From: Streptomyces natalensis ATCC 27448
GTDB taxonomy: Bacteria; Actinomycetota; Actinomycetes; Streptomycetales; Streptomycetaceae
Assembly: GCF_000935125.1 (NCBI RefSeq)
Contig: NZ_JRKI01000003.1
Coordinates: forward strand, 310,001 to 374,000
Direction: 5' to 3'
Length of the DNA stretch: 64,000 nucleotides
Made by a program: the position numbers and the translations under genes. Of this stretch, positions 9,448-17,050 are shown one piece after another. The notes beneath the pieces were generated by a model. It was given only the letters and a program-made list of their open reading frames with translations. It searched no databases and was not told the DNA's origin. Within the stretch, counting starts at the first letter, position 1, and every line of letters starts with the position of its first letter.

Positions 9448-9996
9448 CTAGCTCTGGTGCGCCTCGTAGTGCGCCACCGCGTCCGCGGTGCGGCCCGCAC
9501 CGTAGACCCTGAGGAACTCTGCCAGTTCGGGGTGAGTGGCGGCGAGGGAGTTCGCCGCATCGATGATGTCGCCGGCGTCGGAAACCGACCGCAGCAGCGA
9601 CTGAATTTCCCGCACCACCCGCCGCACGGTGGTGGCCCCCGTCGACGACGTCTGCTGCGTGGTGTTGTTGAGCACCGAACCGCCGGCCGTCTTCTTGATC
9701 TCTTCCATCCGGTTGGTGGCCTCGGCAGCGCTGACGCTGCCGTCCGCGACCTGCCCGGCCAGTTCCTGCAGCGCCTGGACACGCTGCACCACGGCCGGGT
9801 TGCCTATCTTGGCGCGCTGCCCGCTCATCAGCTGCGACAGCATCGGGGCGGACAGCCCCAGTACGGCGGCGAGCCGGGCCTGGTTGAGGCCCAGATCCTC
9901 GATGAGACGGCGGAACAGCGCACCCAGAGGCTCCCCGTACCAACTGCGCTGAAGCTCCCGGGCTCGCGCGGTGGCTTCCTGCTGTGCTGCGTCCAT
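9448..9996 (-). CDS. XRE-type helix-turn-helix DNA-binding protein
   Basis: 182 residues from ATG 9996; GGGGAGA stands just upstream, while the in-frame ATG at 10050 lacks a good site. The N-terminal third holds a Cro/C1-like helix-turn-helix (LNQARLAAVLGLSAPMLSQLM, about residues 38-58). A middle helical region and a C-terminal helical segment with no known domain follow. It sits immediately upstream of the Ser/Thr kinase and is probably co-transcribed with it, so it may be a substrate or partner of the kinase. That is an inference from adjacency only. Confidence 0.85.
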   Translation of the reverse strand: MDAAQQEATARARELQRSWYGEPLGALFRRLIEDLGLNQARLAAVLGLSAPMLSQLMSGQRAKIGNPAVVQRVQALQELAGQVADGSVSAAEATNRMEEIKKTAGGSVLNNTTQQTSSTGATTVRRVVREIQSLLRSVSDAGDIIDAANSLAATHPELAEFLRVYGAGRTADAVAHYEAHQS

Positions 9997-10125
9997 GCGT
10001 CTCCCCTGTCTCCCCGATCGCGCTTCGCTGCCGCGAATCTCGCGAAGCATCCTACGGAGAGTGGCCGGGTGCGGCGATACCCGGTCGGGAAAGCGGCCGG
10101 GTACCAGGTACCCTGGTCCGCGAAA

Positions 10126-10198
10126 GGGGCCTTAGCTCAGTTGGTAGAGCGCTGTCTTTGCATGGCAGATGTCAGGGGTTCGACTCCCCTAGGCTCCA
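10126..10198 (+). tRNA. tRNA-Ala (anticodon TGC)
   Basis: 73 nt. Acceptor GGGGCCT (10126-10132) pairs with AGGCTCC (10191-10197) with one G-U, and the discriminator is A10198. The D arm is TAGCTCAGTTGGTAGAGC, the anticodon stem CTGTC/GGCAG encloses TTTGCAT with anticodon TGC, and the T arm is AGGGGTTCGACTCCCCT. Confidence 0.97.
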
Positions 10199-10206
10199 CC
10201 GCCCGA

Positions 10207-10247
10207 TGCCCTCTGATCTGTGAAAACACAGGTCAGAGGGCATTTTC
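10207..10247 (+). terminator. Rho-independent terminator after tRNA-Ala
   Basis: A 16-bp stem (10207-10222 with 10227-10242, one G-U) with an AAAA loop, followed by TTTTC. It is one of the few U-tract terminators in the window. Confidence 0.88.
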
Positions 10248-10280
10248 GTGCGCTCAATGGCGTCCGGGCGCCCGCTGCTG

Positions 10281-10892
10281 TCACCGGTGCAGGTGCAGCC
10301 GCTGTCCCGGGTAGATGTGGTCGGGGCCCGTGCCGAGGGTCCGCCTGTTCATCTCGTACAGGGCCCGGGCGCCGCCGGGAATGCGCCGGTGGTGCGCGAT
10401 GGACGAGAGACAGTCGCCCTCTTGCACGACGTAGTGGCGGCCGCTGCGCCGGTGCGACGGGCGTGAGTGGTGGGGCGCCGACGGATGGCGGTGGGTGACC
10501 GTTGCGCCGTTGTCGGACTCGTCAGAGCCGGACAGGCCGTAGTGGCCGCAGTTCGGCCAGGGCGCCAGCCCGCGGTCCTCGACGATGCGCTCGCCGACCG
10601 CGATCTGCTGCCACCGGGAGGCGAGGTCGGCGCGCGGGGCGTAGCGCTCGCCGCCGTAGGCCCGCCAGGTGGTGGGGGCGATCTGGAGACCGCCGTGGTA
10701 GCCGTTGCCGGTGTTGATGTGCCAGCGGCCGCTGCTCTCGCAGGCGGCGATCGCCTCCCAGTCGGTGTCCGCCGGTGCCGTTGGCGGTGCGGCCGCTGCG
10801 ATGGCCCGGGTGGCGAGGCCAGGGGCGCTCAGCAGCACGATCAGTACGGGAAGGATCGCTTCGACGGACCGTTTGACGAAACGCGACGACAT
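10281..10892 (-). CDS. Secreted Rpf-domain muralytic protein with LysM
   Basis: 203 residues from ATG 10892, preceded by GGAGGAG. A signal peptide (about 1-35) is followed by a resuscitation-promoting-factor (transglycosylase-like) domain beginning DTDWEAIAACESSG. The catalytic glutamate is E52, with the GGLQI and TW segments typical of Rpf. A His/Ser/Pro-rich linker leads to a C-terminal LysM repeat (YVVQEGDCLSSIA to YPGQRLHLH), which binds peptidoglycan. The expected role is cleavage of glycan strands during spore germination or resuscitation. It stands alone on its strand between tRNA-Ala and DUF5324. Confidence 0.92.
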   Translation of the reverse strand: MSSRFVKRSVEAILPVLIVLLSAPGLATRAIAAAAPPTAPADTDWEAIAACESSGRWHINTGNGYHGGLQIAPTTWRAYGGERYAPRADLASRWQQIAVGERIVEDRGLAPWPNCGHYGLSGSDESDNGATVTHRHPSAPHHSRPSHRRSGRHYVVQEGDCLSSIAHHRRIPGGARALYEMNRRTLGTGPDHIYPGQRLHLHR

Positions 10893-11144
10893 GACGGTAC
10901 TCCTCCGCTGTGCTCCGACAGCGGCCGTGGAGCAGTGCACACCACGACCGATGGGCAGGCACGAGGTAACCCGCCAATATGCTTTTCAGCACGCTTGGTG
11001 TCCGTGAAGGCGCGTGTTTCACTCGGTTGGACGCGCGGGTCGTGACGCAGCGTCATGTTGTGCGGGCAGGGCCGCACCGGAGGCCCCGGCGAAGGCCCGG
11101 CGGCGGCCGTGTCGCCTGAGCCCCGGGGACTACGGAAGACGCCA

Positions 11145-11192
11145 ACGGGCCGTGCCCGCCGCCCCGTTGCGGGGTGGGCGGGCACGGCCCGT
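11145..11192 (-). terminator. Strong hairpin terminator downstream of DUF5324 gene
   Basis: A perfect 16-bp inverted repeat (11145-11160 with 11177-11192, core GGGCCGTGCCCGCC) with a smaller CCCC/GGGG hairpin inside its loop. It lies 17 bp after the minus-strand stop at 11209. Confidence 0.8.
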
Positions 11193-11208
11193 CGAGAGGT
11201 GCGGGGCG

Positions 11209-11928
11209 TCAGGCGGAGGTGCCGCCGCCGCGCTCGTCGGCCTCGTCCTCGTCCTGCTTGGCCTGGACCTCGGGGTCGAGGGAGGCGCCCTCGCTGCCGT
11301 CGACGGCGCCCAGGCGGCCGCGCTCGCCGACCTCGGTGGGAGCCGGCGGCTCGACCAGCCAGTCCGGGTTGGCCTGCTTGTCCCACCACTTCCAGGCGGC
11401 GATCGCGCCGCCCACCACGGCGCCCAACACCGCCAGCCGCTTGGCGACCTTGCCGGCGCAGGCGCGGCGGTGCTGCTTCTTCTGGAGCCTGGCGATCTCG
11501 GCGGCCGTCACCTGGCCGCGCAGCGCCGCGAGCGCGGCGGTGCCCCGGGCCACGGCCTCCTCGCGCACCGGCTCGGCGGCCGCGCGGGCGCTGCTCACCG
11601 CGTGCTCCAGCCGCGGCGCGGTGTACTCGGCCGCATGCCGGGCGGCCTTGCGGGTCCGGCCGGCGGCACGGCAGGCCGCGGCGTCCACCTTGGGCGGCAG
11701 CGCCTCGCGGGCGTGCTCCAGGCGCGGGTGGAGATGTGCCTCGTACTGCGCACGGGCCTGGTGCGCGGCCTCGGCCACCTTCGGGCCCATACGGGTACGG
11801 GCCTCGTGTGCGTAATGCACGGCGGCATCCTTCGCCGTACCGGCATACGGAGCCACCACCTCCGCGGCGTGCCGCACGCTGTCCTTCGCCGTACCGGTCG
11901 CGGCGCGCACGCTGTCCTTGCGGGTCAC
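11209..11928 (-). CDS. DUF5324 family membrane-associated protein
   Basis: 239 residues from GTG 11928, chosen because GAGGAGGATC lies immediately upstream; the longer frame to 12126 has no such site. The N-terminal two thirds are Ala/Arg/Lys/Glu-rich helical repeats (TAKDSVRHAAEVV-like), resembling an amphipathic or coiled-coil structure. One hydrophobic segment (AKRLAVLGAVVGGAIAAW, near 165-185) follows, then an acidic C-terminus. The composition and tail match DUF5324 proteins common in streptomycetes. Function is unknown. It is transcribed away from the cyclophilin gene. Confidence 0.8.
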   Translation of the reverse strand: MTRKDSVRAATGTAKDSVRHAAEVVAPYAGTAKDAAVHYAHEARTRMGPKVAEAAHQARAQYEAHLHPRLEHAREALPPKVDAAACRAAGRTRKAARHAAEYTAPRLEHAVSSARAAAEPVREEAVARGTAALAALRGQVTAAEIARLQKKQHRRACAGKVAKRLAVLGAVVGGAIAAWKWWDKQANPDWLVEPPAPTEVGERGRLGAVDGSEGASLDPEVQAKQDEDEADERGGGTSA

Positions 11929-12266
11929 GGGATCCTCCTCCTCGGTGGCGTGTCCGGGGCTGTGGGGCGGTCCCCATATCTGTTGTGTCGCCTGTCCGCC
12001 CGGTTGGAGATCATGCCCGCTCACCTGTCGTACAGCATGTACGAGCGGGCATCCGGGGCATGGGGGACCTTCCGGAGCCTTGTGACGACAATGCCACGGT
12101 TTGCGCCCTCGCGCGCCCGGTTGCACAGGTCCGTCACATCGCGCCGAAACGGGAGCAGCGGCAAGAAATCAGTACGAAGGCTGCCCGGAGGTGGTGGTCG
12201 GGCGACGGCGAGCAGGGTTCGTGCGAGGATCGGTAACCGCCAGTGAAGACTTATGGAAGGTAGATC

Positions 12267-12800
12267 GTGGCTGAACAGCTCTACGCCACCCTGAAGACCA
12301 ACCAGGGCGACATCGAGATTCGGCTTCTGCCGAACCATGCCCCCAAGACGGTCAAGAACTTCGTCGAGCTCGCCAACGGTGAGCGCGAGTGGACTCACCC
12401 GGCAACCGGCAAGAAGTCCACGGACCGGCTGTACGACGGCACGGTCTTCCACCGCGTGATCAGCGGTTTCATGATCCAGGGCGGTGACCCGCTGGGCAAC
12501 GGCACCGGTGGCCCGGGCTACGAGTTCGGCGACGAGTTCCACCCCGACCTGGCCTTCAACAAGCCGTACCTGCTGGCCATGGCCAACGCCGGCCCGGGCA
12601 CCAACGGCTCGCAGTTCTTCATCACCGTGTCGCCGACCGCATGGCTGACCGGCAAGCACACCATCTTCGGCGAGGTCAGCAACGACGCCGGCAAGAAGGT
12701 CGTGGACGCCATCGCCGCCGCCCAGACCAACCCGCGGACCGACCGTCCGGTGAACGACGTCGTCATCGAGACGGTCGTCATCGAGTCCCGCGAAGGCTGA
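12267..12800 (+). CDS. Peptidyl-prolyl cis-trans isomerase, cyclophilin type
   Basis: 177 residues from GTG 12267 after GGAAGG. It is a single cyclophilin domain without signal peptide, so it is a cytoplasmic proline isomerase and folding helper. Diagnostic segments are FHRVISGFMIQGGDP (active-site Arg and the FMIQGGD motif), GTNGSQFFIT and LTGKHTIFGEV. Its position, a few genes before rhomboid and crgA, is the usual one in streptomycetes. Confidence 0.96.
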   Translation: MAEQLYATLKTNQGDIEIRLLPNHAPKTVKNFVELANGEREWTHPATGKKSTDRLYDGTVFHRVISGFMIQGGDPLGNGTGGPGYEFGDEFHPDLAFNKPYLLAMANAGPGTNGSQFFITVSPTAWLTGKHTIFGEVSNDAGKKVVDAIAAAQTNPRTDRPVNDVVIETVVIESREG

Positions 12801-12973
12801 GCGAGTCCCGCGGCCCGAGCCCGGACCGATAGCGTCCCGCTCGGGGAACCATTGCGCCCCGCCCGGTCGTACATCAGGCGGGGCGCGAAGCACGACTGGG
12901 GCGGTGGGTCGGGCGAAGGGCGCGAGAGGCGGCGCGCCGACGCGCTCAGGCCGAGAAGACGACGAGGGGACCG

Positions 12974-13876
12974 ATGGACCAGGTGCCAGGCAGCCCACAG
13001 GAGCCGAAGGACGCCCGGGGCGGCGAGGGCCTGCCGGCGTGCTACCGCCATCCGGACCGCACGACCGGCATCCACTGCACCCGCTGCGAGAAGCCGATCT
13101 GCCCGGACTGCATGGTCAGCGCCTCGGTCGGGTTCCACTGCCCGGACTGTGTACGTAGCGGTGGCGGCACCGGACGCTCGGCGACCGCGACCGCGCCGCG
13201 CACCCTCGCGGGCGGCGCCATCGCCGCCAATCCGCGGCTGATCACCCTGATCCTGATGGGCCTCAATATCGCGGTCTTCATCGCGGTGCAGGCCGAGGGG
13301 CCCCGGCTGCTGAGCGAACTGGGCATGCTCGGCCGCACCCCTCCCGGCTATCTGCCCCAGGGGGTCGCCGAGGGCGAGTGGTACCGCCTGGTGACCGCGA
13401 TGTTCCTGCACCAGGAGATCCCGCACATCGCCTTCAACATGCTTTCCCTGTGGTGGCTGGGTCCGCCCCTGGAGGCGGCGCTCGGCCGGCTGCGGTTCAC
13501 CGCCCTGTACATGCTGTCCGGGCTCGGCGGGAGCGCCCTGACGTATCTGGTCGCCAATCCGGCCGGATTCTCGCTGGGCGCCTCCGGCGCTATCTTCGGG
13601 CTGCTGGGTGCCACCGCCGTCCTGATGCGCCGCCTGCGCTACGACATGAAGCCGGTGCTGATCCTGCTCGGCCTCAATCTGGTCTTCACCTTCACCTGGC
13701 CGAACATTTCCTGGCAGGCGCACATCGGCGGCCTGGTCGTGGGCGCCGCGGTCGCGTACGGCATGGTCCATGCCCCACGGGGACGCCGGAATCTGGTGCA
13801 GGCCGCGACCTGCGCGGTGGCGCTGCTGGCGATCGTCGCGGTGGTGTGGGTACGGACCCTTCAGCTGGTGGGCTGA
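12974..13876 (+). CDS. Rhomboid family intramembrane serine protease
   Basis: 300 residues. The N-terminal ~65 residues carry a B-box-like zinc-binding segment with paired CxxC and CxxxC motifs (C35/C38, C43/C46, C56/C59 and His residues). A rhomboid domain with six or seven membrane helices follows: HIAFN at 151-155, catalytic Ser204 in GASGAIFG, and catalytic His250 in WQAHIGG. This is a full active-site set, so it is predicted to cleave membrane proteins within the bilayer. The fused zinc-finger N-terminus is common in actinobacterial rhomboids. Substrates cannot be predicted from the sequence. Confidence 0.94.
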   Translation: MDQVPGSPQEPKDARGGEGLPACYRHPDRTTGIHCTRCEKPICPDCMVSASVGFHCPDCVRSGGGTGRSATATAPRTLAGGAIAANPRLITLILMGLNIAVFIAVQAEGPRLLSELGMLGRTPPGYLPQGVAEGEWYRLVTAMFLHQEIPHIAFNMLSLWWLGPPLEAALGRLRFTALYMLSGLGGSALTYLVANPAGFSLGASGAIFGLLGATAVLMRRLRYDMKPVLILLGLNLVFTFTWPNISWQAHIGGLVVGAAVAYGMVHAPRGRRNLVQAATCAVALLAIVAVVWVRTLQLVG

Positions 13877-14184
13877 GGTCCGTCACAAGCCCACCGCGCC
13901 AGGTTGTCCACAATGCGTGGCCGATCTTGTGCAAGCTGTGGGGAACGCCCGTACGGTGCCCGGCTGACCTGCGTTTCCCCAGTCGGGACGGGGGATGGTA
14001 GCGGTGGGGGCCGGTCGTCGCCGATCACACCGGCGTCAACCTCCCGAGGGTTATCCACAGATCTTCTGAAGTTTTCCCCGCCTGTGGATAACCGTGTGGA
14101 TGGCCTTGGGCAGGAGTTGCCGGACGGGCATCCGGGCCACTCCGCCAACGCCGCGTCGGGATCCGGCCCACCGCCGGGCCCGCG
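13877..14184. promoter_or_regulatory. Intergenic region with DnaA-box cluster
   Basis: 308 bp between the rhomboid and crgA ends. It contains TTGTCCACA (13904-13912), TTATCCACA (14051-14059) and TGTGGATAA (14083-14091, the same box reversed). Weaker copies are TGTGGGGAA (13937) and TGTGGATGG (14095). TTGTCCACA is the streptomycete DnaA-box consensus. No gene is visible here, and the region lies at the 3' ends of converging genes, so it is not an obvious promoter. Confidence 0.6.
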
Positions 14185-14439
14185 CTACTTCCACTGCGTG
14201 GAGACGCCGAACCCCACCGCGATGAAGCCGAAGCCGCACACGATGTTCCAGTTGCCGAGGGCCCGGATCGGCAGGCTGCCCTCGGAGACATAGAAGAGCA
14301 CGATCCAGGCGAGCCCGATCAGGAACATCGCCAGCATCAGAGGCGCCACCCAGCCACGGCCTGAATTCATCTTCAGATTCGTGGTCTTCGCCGGAGGCGG
14401 GGTGAAGTCGTCCTTCTTGCGGATCCGTGACTTCGGCAC
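14185..14439 (-). CDS. crgA: Cell division protein CrgA
   Basis: 84 residues from GTG 14439, after AGGAG. It is a small membrane protein with a basic N-terminus ([11 protein letters not shown]) and two membrane helices (about 31-52 and 63-80). It matches CrgA, an actinobacterial divisome factor that in Streptomyces coordinates FtsZ ring growth and sporulation septation. Length and topology are as expected for the family. It diverges from the DUF881 gene across a 181-bp promoter region. Confidence 0.95.
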   Translation of the reverse strand: MPKSRIRKKDDFTPPPAKTTNLKMNSGRGWVAPLMLAMFLIGLAWIVLFYVSEGSLPIRALGNWNIVCGFGFIAVGFGVSTQWK

Positions 14440-14620
14440 GAGGAACACTCCTGTCGATGCTGCTCCCCCGCTCTCGGCAGGGCGCGAGCGGGTGGCTGCC
14501 CCCACCTGCGCGGGGACGGTACGGAAGGGGTGCCGGGAGAGGAAGCGGTGGGCAGCGATTCCTCGCCCGTGGCGTCCGTTAGCGTAGTGCTTCCGCGGCG
14601 TCGTAAGGAGTAAGGGTACG

Positions 14621-15391
14621 TTGAGCACTTCCGCGAACTCCCCAGGTCGCCCCGTCCGCCCCCGGCTGCGGCCGGTACGGATTCTGACCCTCGCCGTCTT
14701 CGGCCTCGCCGGCCTGCTGTTCTGGCTCAGCTTCGACACCGCCCGCGGCACCAATCTGCGCTCGGACGACTCCATGCTGCGCCTGTCCGACCTCATCCAG
14801 GAACGCAGCCACAAAAACGGCGCCCAGGACGACCGCAACGCCGCCCTTCGACAGGGTGTCGACGCCCTCGCCCAGCGCGACAACGGCAGCTCCCAGGCCG
14901 AGGACGCCAAGCTCAAGGCCCTGGAGAAGAACGCCGGCACCAAACCGCTGACCGGCCCGGGCCTGACCGTCACCCTCGCCGACGCCCCGCCCGACGCCAC
15001 CGCCAAGATCCCCGGCATTCCCGAACCCCAGCCCAACGACCTGGTCATCCACCAGCAGGACCTCCAGGCCGTGGTGAACGCCCTGTGGCAGGGCGGAGCC
15101 AAGGGCATCCAGGTCAAGAACCAGCGGCTGATCGCCACCAGCGCCGTGCGCTGCGTCGGCAACACCCTGATCCTCCAGGGCCGGGTCTACTCCCCGCCGT
15201 ACACCATCACCGCGGTCGGCGACCGCGCCGCCCTCGGCCGGGCGCTCACCGCCTCGCCCGCCATCCAGAACTATCTCCAGTATGTGAACGCCTACGGCCT
15301 GGGCTGGAAAGTCGATCAGCACGAGACGGTGACTCTTCCCGGCTACTCCGGCACAGTGGACCTCCACTACGCACAGCCTGTGAAGCCGTAG
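14621..15391 (+). CDS. DUF881 family membrane protein
   Basis: 256 residues from a TTG start at 14621, supported by AAGGAG ten bases upstream. One N-terminal membrane helix (about 19-40) is followed by an extracytoplasmic region. That region has a coiled-coil-like stretch and then the DUF881 fold: [46 protein letters not shown] and [15 protein letters not shown]881 genes are typically found in actinobacterial division and envelope clusters, which agrees with the crgA and sortase neighbours. The biochemical function is unknown. The sortase gene follows after 37 bp. Confidence 0.9.
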   Translation: MSTSANSPGRPVRPRLRPVRILTLAVFGLAGLLFWLSFDTARGTNLRSDDSMLRLSDLIQERSHKNGAQDDRNAALRQGVDALAQRDNGSSQAEDAKLKALEKNAGTKPLTGPGLTVTLADAPPDATAKIPGIPEPQPNDLVIHQQDLQAVVNALWQGGAKGIQVKNQRLIATSAVRCVGNTLILQGRVYSPPYTITAVGDRAALGRALTASPAIQNYLQYVNAYGLGWKVDQHETVTLPGYSGTVDLHYAQPVKP

Positions 15392-15428
15392 CCCGCGCGC
15401 CGCGGGGCGGCGGGAAGGGCGGGGCCGG

Positions 15429-16139
15429 ATGACGGTGCGGAGCCGGAGCGCGGTGCGCTGGATCGTACGGACGCTCAGCGAAATCTGTGTCACCGCCGGC
15501 GCACTGATCGTGCTCTTCGTCGTCTACCTGCTCTTCTGGACCGGCGTACGGGCCGACAGCGCCATGGACAACGAGATCGGCAGGCTCCAGGAACAGTGGT
15601 CGACCGGTCCGGTCGCAGCCCACGACAGCGACCCCGCGCCCACCGAGCCCAAGCCTCCCGCCCCCTATAAGGAGGGCGCCTCCTTCGCGGTGATGTACGT
15701 CCCGCGGTTCGGCGCGGACTGGGCCAAGCCCGTCCTCGAAGGCACCGCGACCAATGACCTCCAGCGCGGCCTGGGCCACTACGACCACACCGCGCGGCTC
15801 GGCCGGACCGGCAACTTCGCCGTCGCCGGGCACCGCCGCACCTACGGCGACCCCTTCAAGGACTTCCCACGGCTGCGGCCCGGCGACGCCGTGGTGCTCA
15901 CCGACGGCACGACCTGGTTCACCTACCGCATCGACAACCGCCCCTACACCACGCTGCCCGGCGACATCGGCGTGATCGATCCGGTACCGGCGAAATCCGG
16001 CTACAACGGCCCGGGACGCTATCTCACCCTCACCACCTGTGAACCGGAATGGGGCCACAGCCACCGGCTGATCGCCTGGGCCCATCTGGATTCCACCCAA
16101 CCCGTCACACAGGGAAGGCCGTCGGCTTTGACCGGCTGA
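15429..16139 (+). CDS. Class E sortase, first of three
   Basis: 236 residues. An N-terminal membrane helix (about 15-38) anchors an extracytoplasmic sortase domain with the catalytic triad H135 (AGHRRTYG), C204 (TLTTCEPEW) and R213. The TLTTC signature and streptomycete context indicate class E, whose S. coelicolor members SrtE1 and SrtE2 attach chaplins to the wall and are needed for aerial hyphae. It is the shortest and simplest of the three sortases here. A small membrane protein and the pabA-like gene follow. Confidence 0.93.
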   Translation: MTVRSRSAVRWIVRTLSEICVTAGALIVLFVVYLLFWTGVRADSAMDNEIGRLQEQWSTGPVAAHDSDPAPTEPKPPAPYKEGASFAVMYVPRFGADWAKPVLEGTATNDLQRGLGHYDHTARLGRTGNFAVAGHRRTYGDPFKDFPRLRPGDAVVLTDGTTWFTYRIDNRPYTTLPGDIGVIDPVPAKSGYNGPGRYLTLTTCEPEWGHSHRLIAWAHLDSTQPVTQGRPSALTG

Positions 16140-16220
16140 CCCACCGGCGGCCCCTCCGGCCCCTTACTCTGGTGGGGCAATCGACAACGTCATCGGCATC
16201 GGCAAGGGGACAGCGAGCGC

Positions 16221-16397
16221 ATGTACGGCTGGATCTGGCGGCATCTGCCGGGCAACGTATGGGTGAAGGCGCTGATTTCAGTGGCGCTGGTGCTGGCGGT
16301 CGTCTTCGTGCTCTTCCAGTACGTCTTTCCGTGGGCGGAGCCGCTGCTGCCCTTCAATGACGTCACGGTCAATGAAGGGATGGCGGCACTCCGATGA
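16221..16397 (+). CDS. Small single-pass membrane protein
   Basis: 58 residues from ATG 16221, preceded by AAGGGGACAG. The sequence starts MYGWIWRHLPGN, then one membrane helix (WVKALISVALVLAVVFVLFQYVF) and a short acidic tail ending DVTVNEGMAAL-R. The stop overlaps the start of the glutaminase gene as ATGA, so the two are translationally coupled. Many streptomycetes keep a short membrane protein at this position. Its function is unknown. It is below common ORF length cut-offs. Confidence 0.85.
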   Translation: MYGWIWRHLPGNVWVKALISVALVLAVVFVLFQYVFPWAEPLLPFNDVTVNEGMAALR

Positions 16398-17050
16398 CCG
16401 CACGGATCCTCGTCGTCGACAACTACGACAGCTTTGTCTTCAACCTCGTCCAGTACCTCTACCAACTCGGTGCCGAGTGCGAGGTGCTGCGCAATGACGA
16501 GGTCGCGCCGCGGCATGCCCAGGACGGGTTCGACGGCGTTCTGCTTTCGCCCGGTCCTGGCACGCCCGAGCAGGCCGGCGTGTGTGTGGACATGGTCCGG
16601 CACTGCGCGGAAACCGGCGTCCCGGTGTTCGGCGTCTGTCTGGGCATGCAATCGATGGCGGTCGCCTACGGCGGCGTGGTGGACCGGGCCCCCGAGCTTC
16701 TGCACGGCAAGACCTCGCTCGTCACCCACGAGGGCGCAGGGGTCTTCTCCGGCCTGCCCTCCCCCTTCACGGCCACCCGCTACCACTCCCTGGCCATCGA
16801 GCCGGACACCGTCCCCGACGAACTGCTCGTCACCGCCTGGACGGAGGCCGAGGACGCCCCCGGCGGACGCATCATCATGGGCGTGCGGCATCGCGAACTC
16901 CCGGTGGAGGGCGTGCAGTTCCACCCCGAGTCGGTGCTCACGGAGTGGGGGCACAAGATGCTGGCCAACTGGCTGGTGGAGTGCGGCGACGAGGGAGCCC
17001 TGGGGCGGTCCGCGGGGCTTGCCCCGGTGGTCGGCAAGGCCGGCGCGTGA
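16394..17050 (+). CDS. pabA: Aminodeoxychorismate/anthranilate synthase component II
   Basis: 218-residue class I glutamine amidotransferase that supplies ammonia to a chorismate-using synthase (folate or tryptophan branch). The catalytic triad is C82 (GVCLGMQ), H177 and E179 (FHPESV), and the N-terminus ILVVDNYDSF is typical. No partner component I gene lies in the window, so whether it serves PabB or TrpE cannot be decided; pabA is the customary name for this locus. It is coupled on both sides (ATGA with the small membrane gene, GTGA with the next sortase). Confidence 0.9.
   Translation: MTARILVVDNYDSFVFNLVQYLYQLGAECEVLRNDEVAPRHAQDGFDGVLLSPGPGTPEQAGVCVDMVRHCAETGVPVFGVCLGMQSMAVAYGGVVDRAPELLHGKTSLVTHEGAGVFSGLPSPFTATRYHSLAIEPDTVPDELLVTAWTEAEDAPGGRIIMGVRHRELPVEGVQFHPESVLTEWGHKMLANWLVECGDEGALGRSAGLAPVVGKAGA

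Noticed and set aside
10893..11140. A possible c-di-AMP (ydaO-type) riboswitch upstream of the Rpf gene
   Set aside because: Such switches often precede Rpf genes in Streptomyces, but I could not find the conserved core sequences or a convincing terminator switch here.
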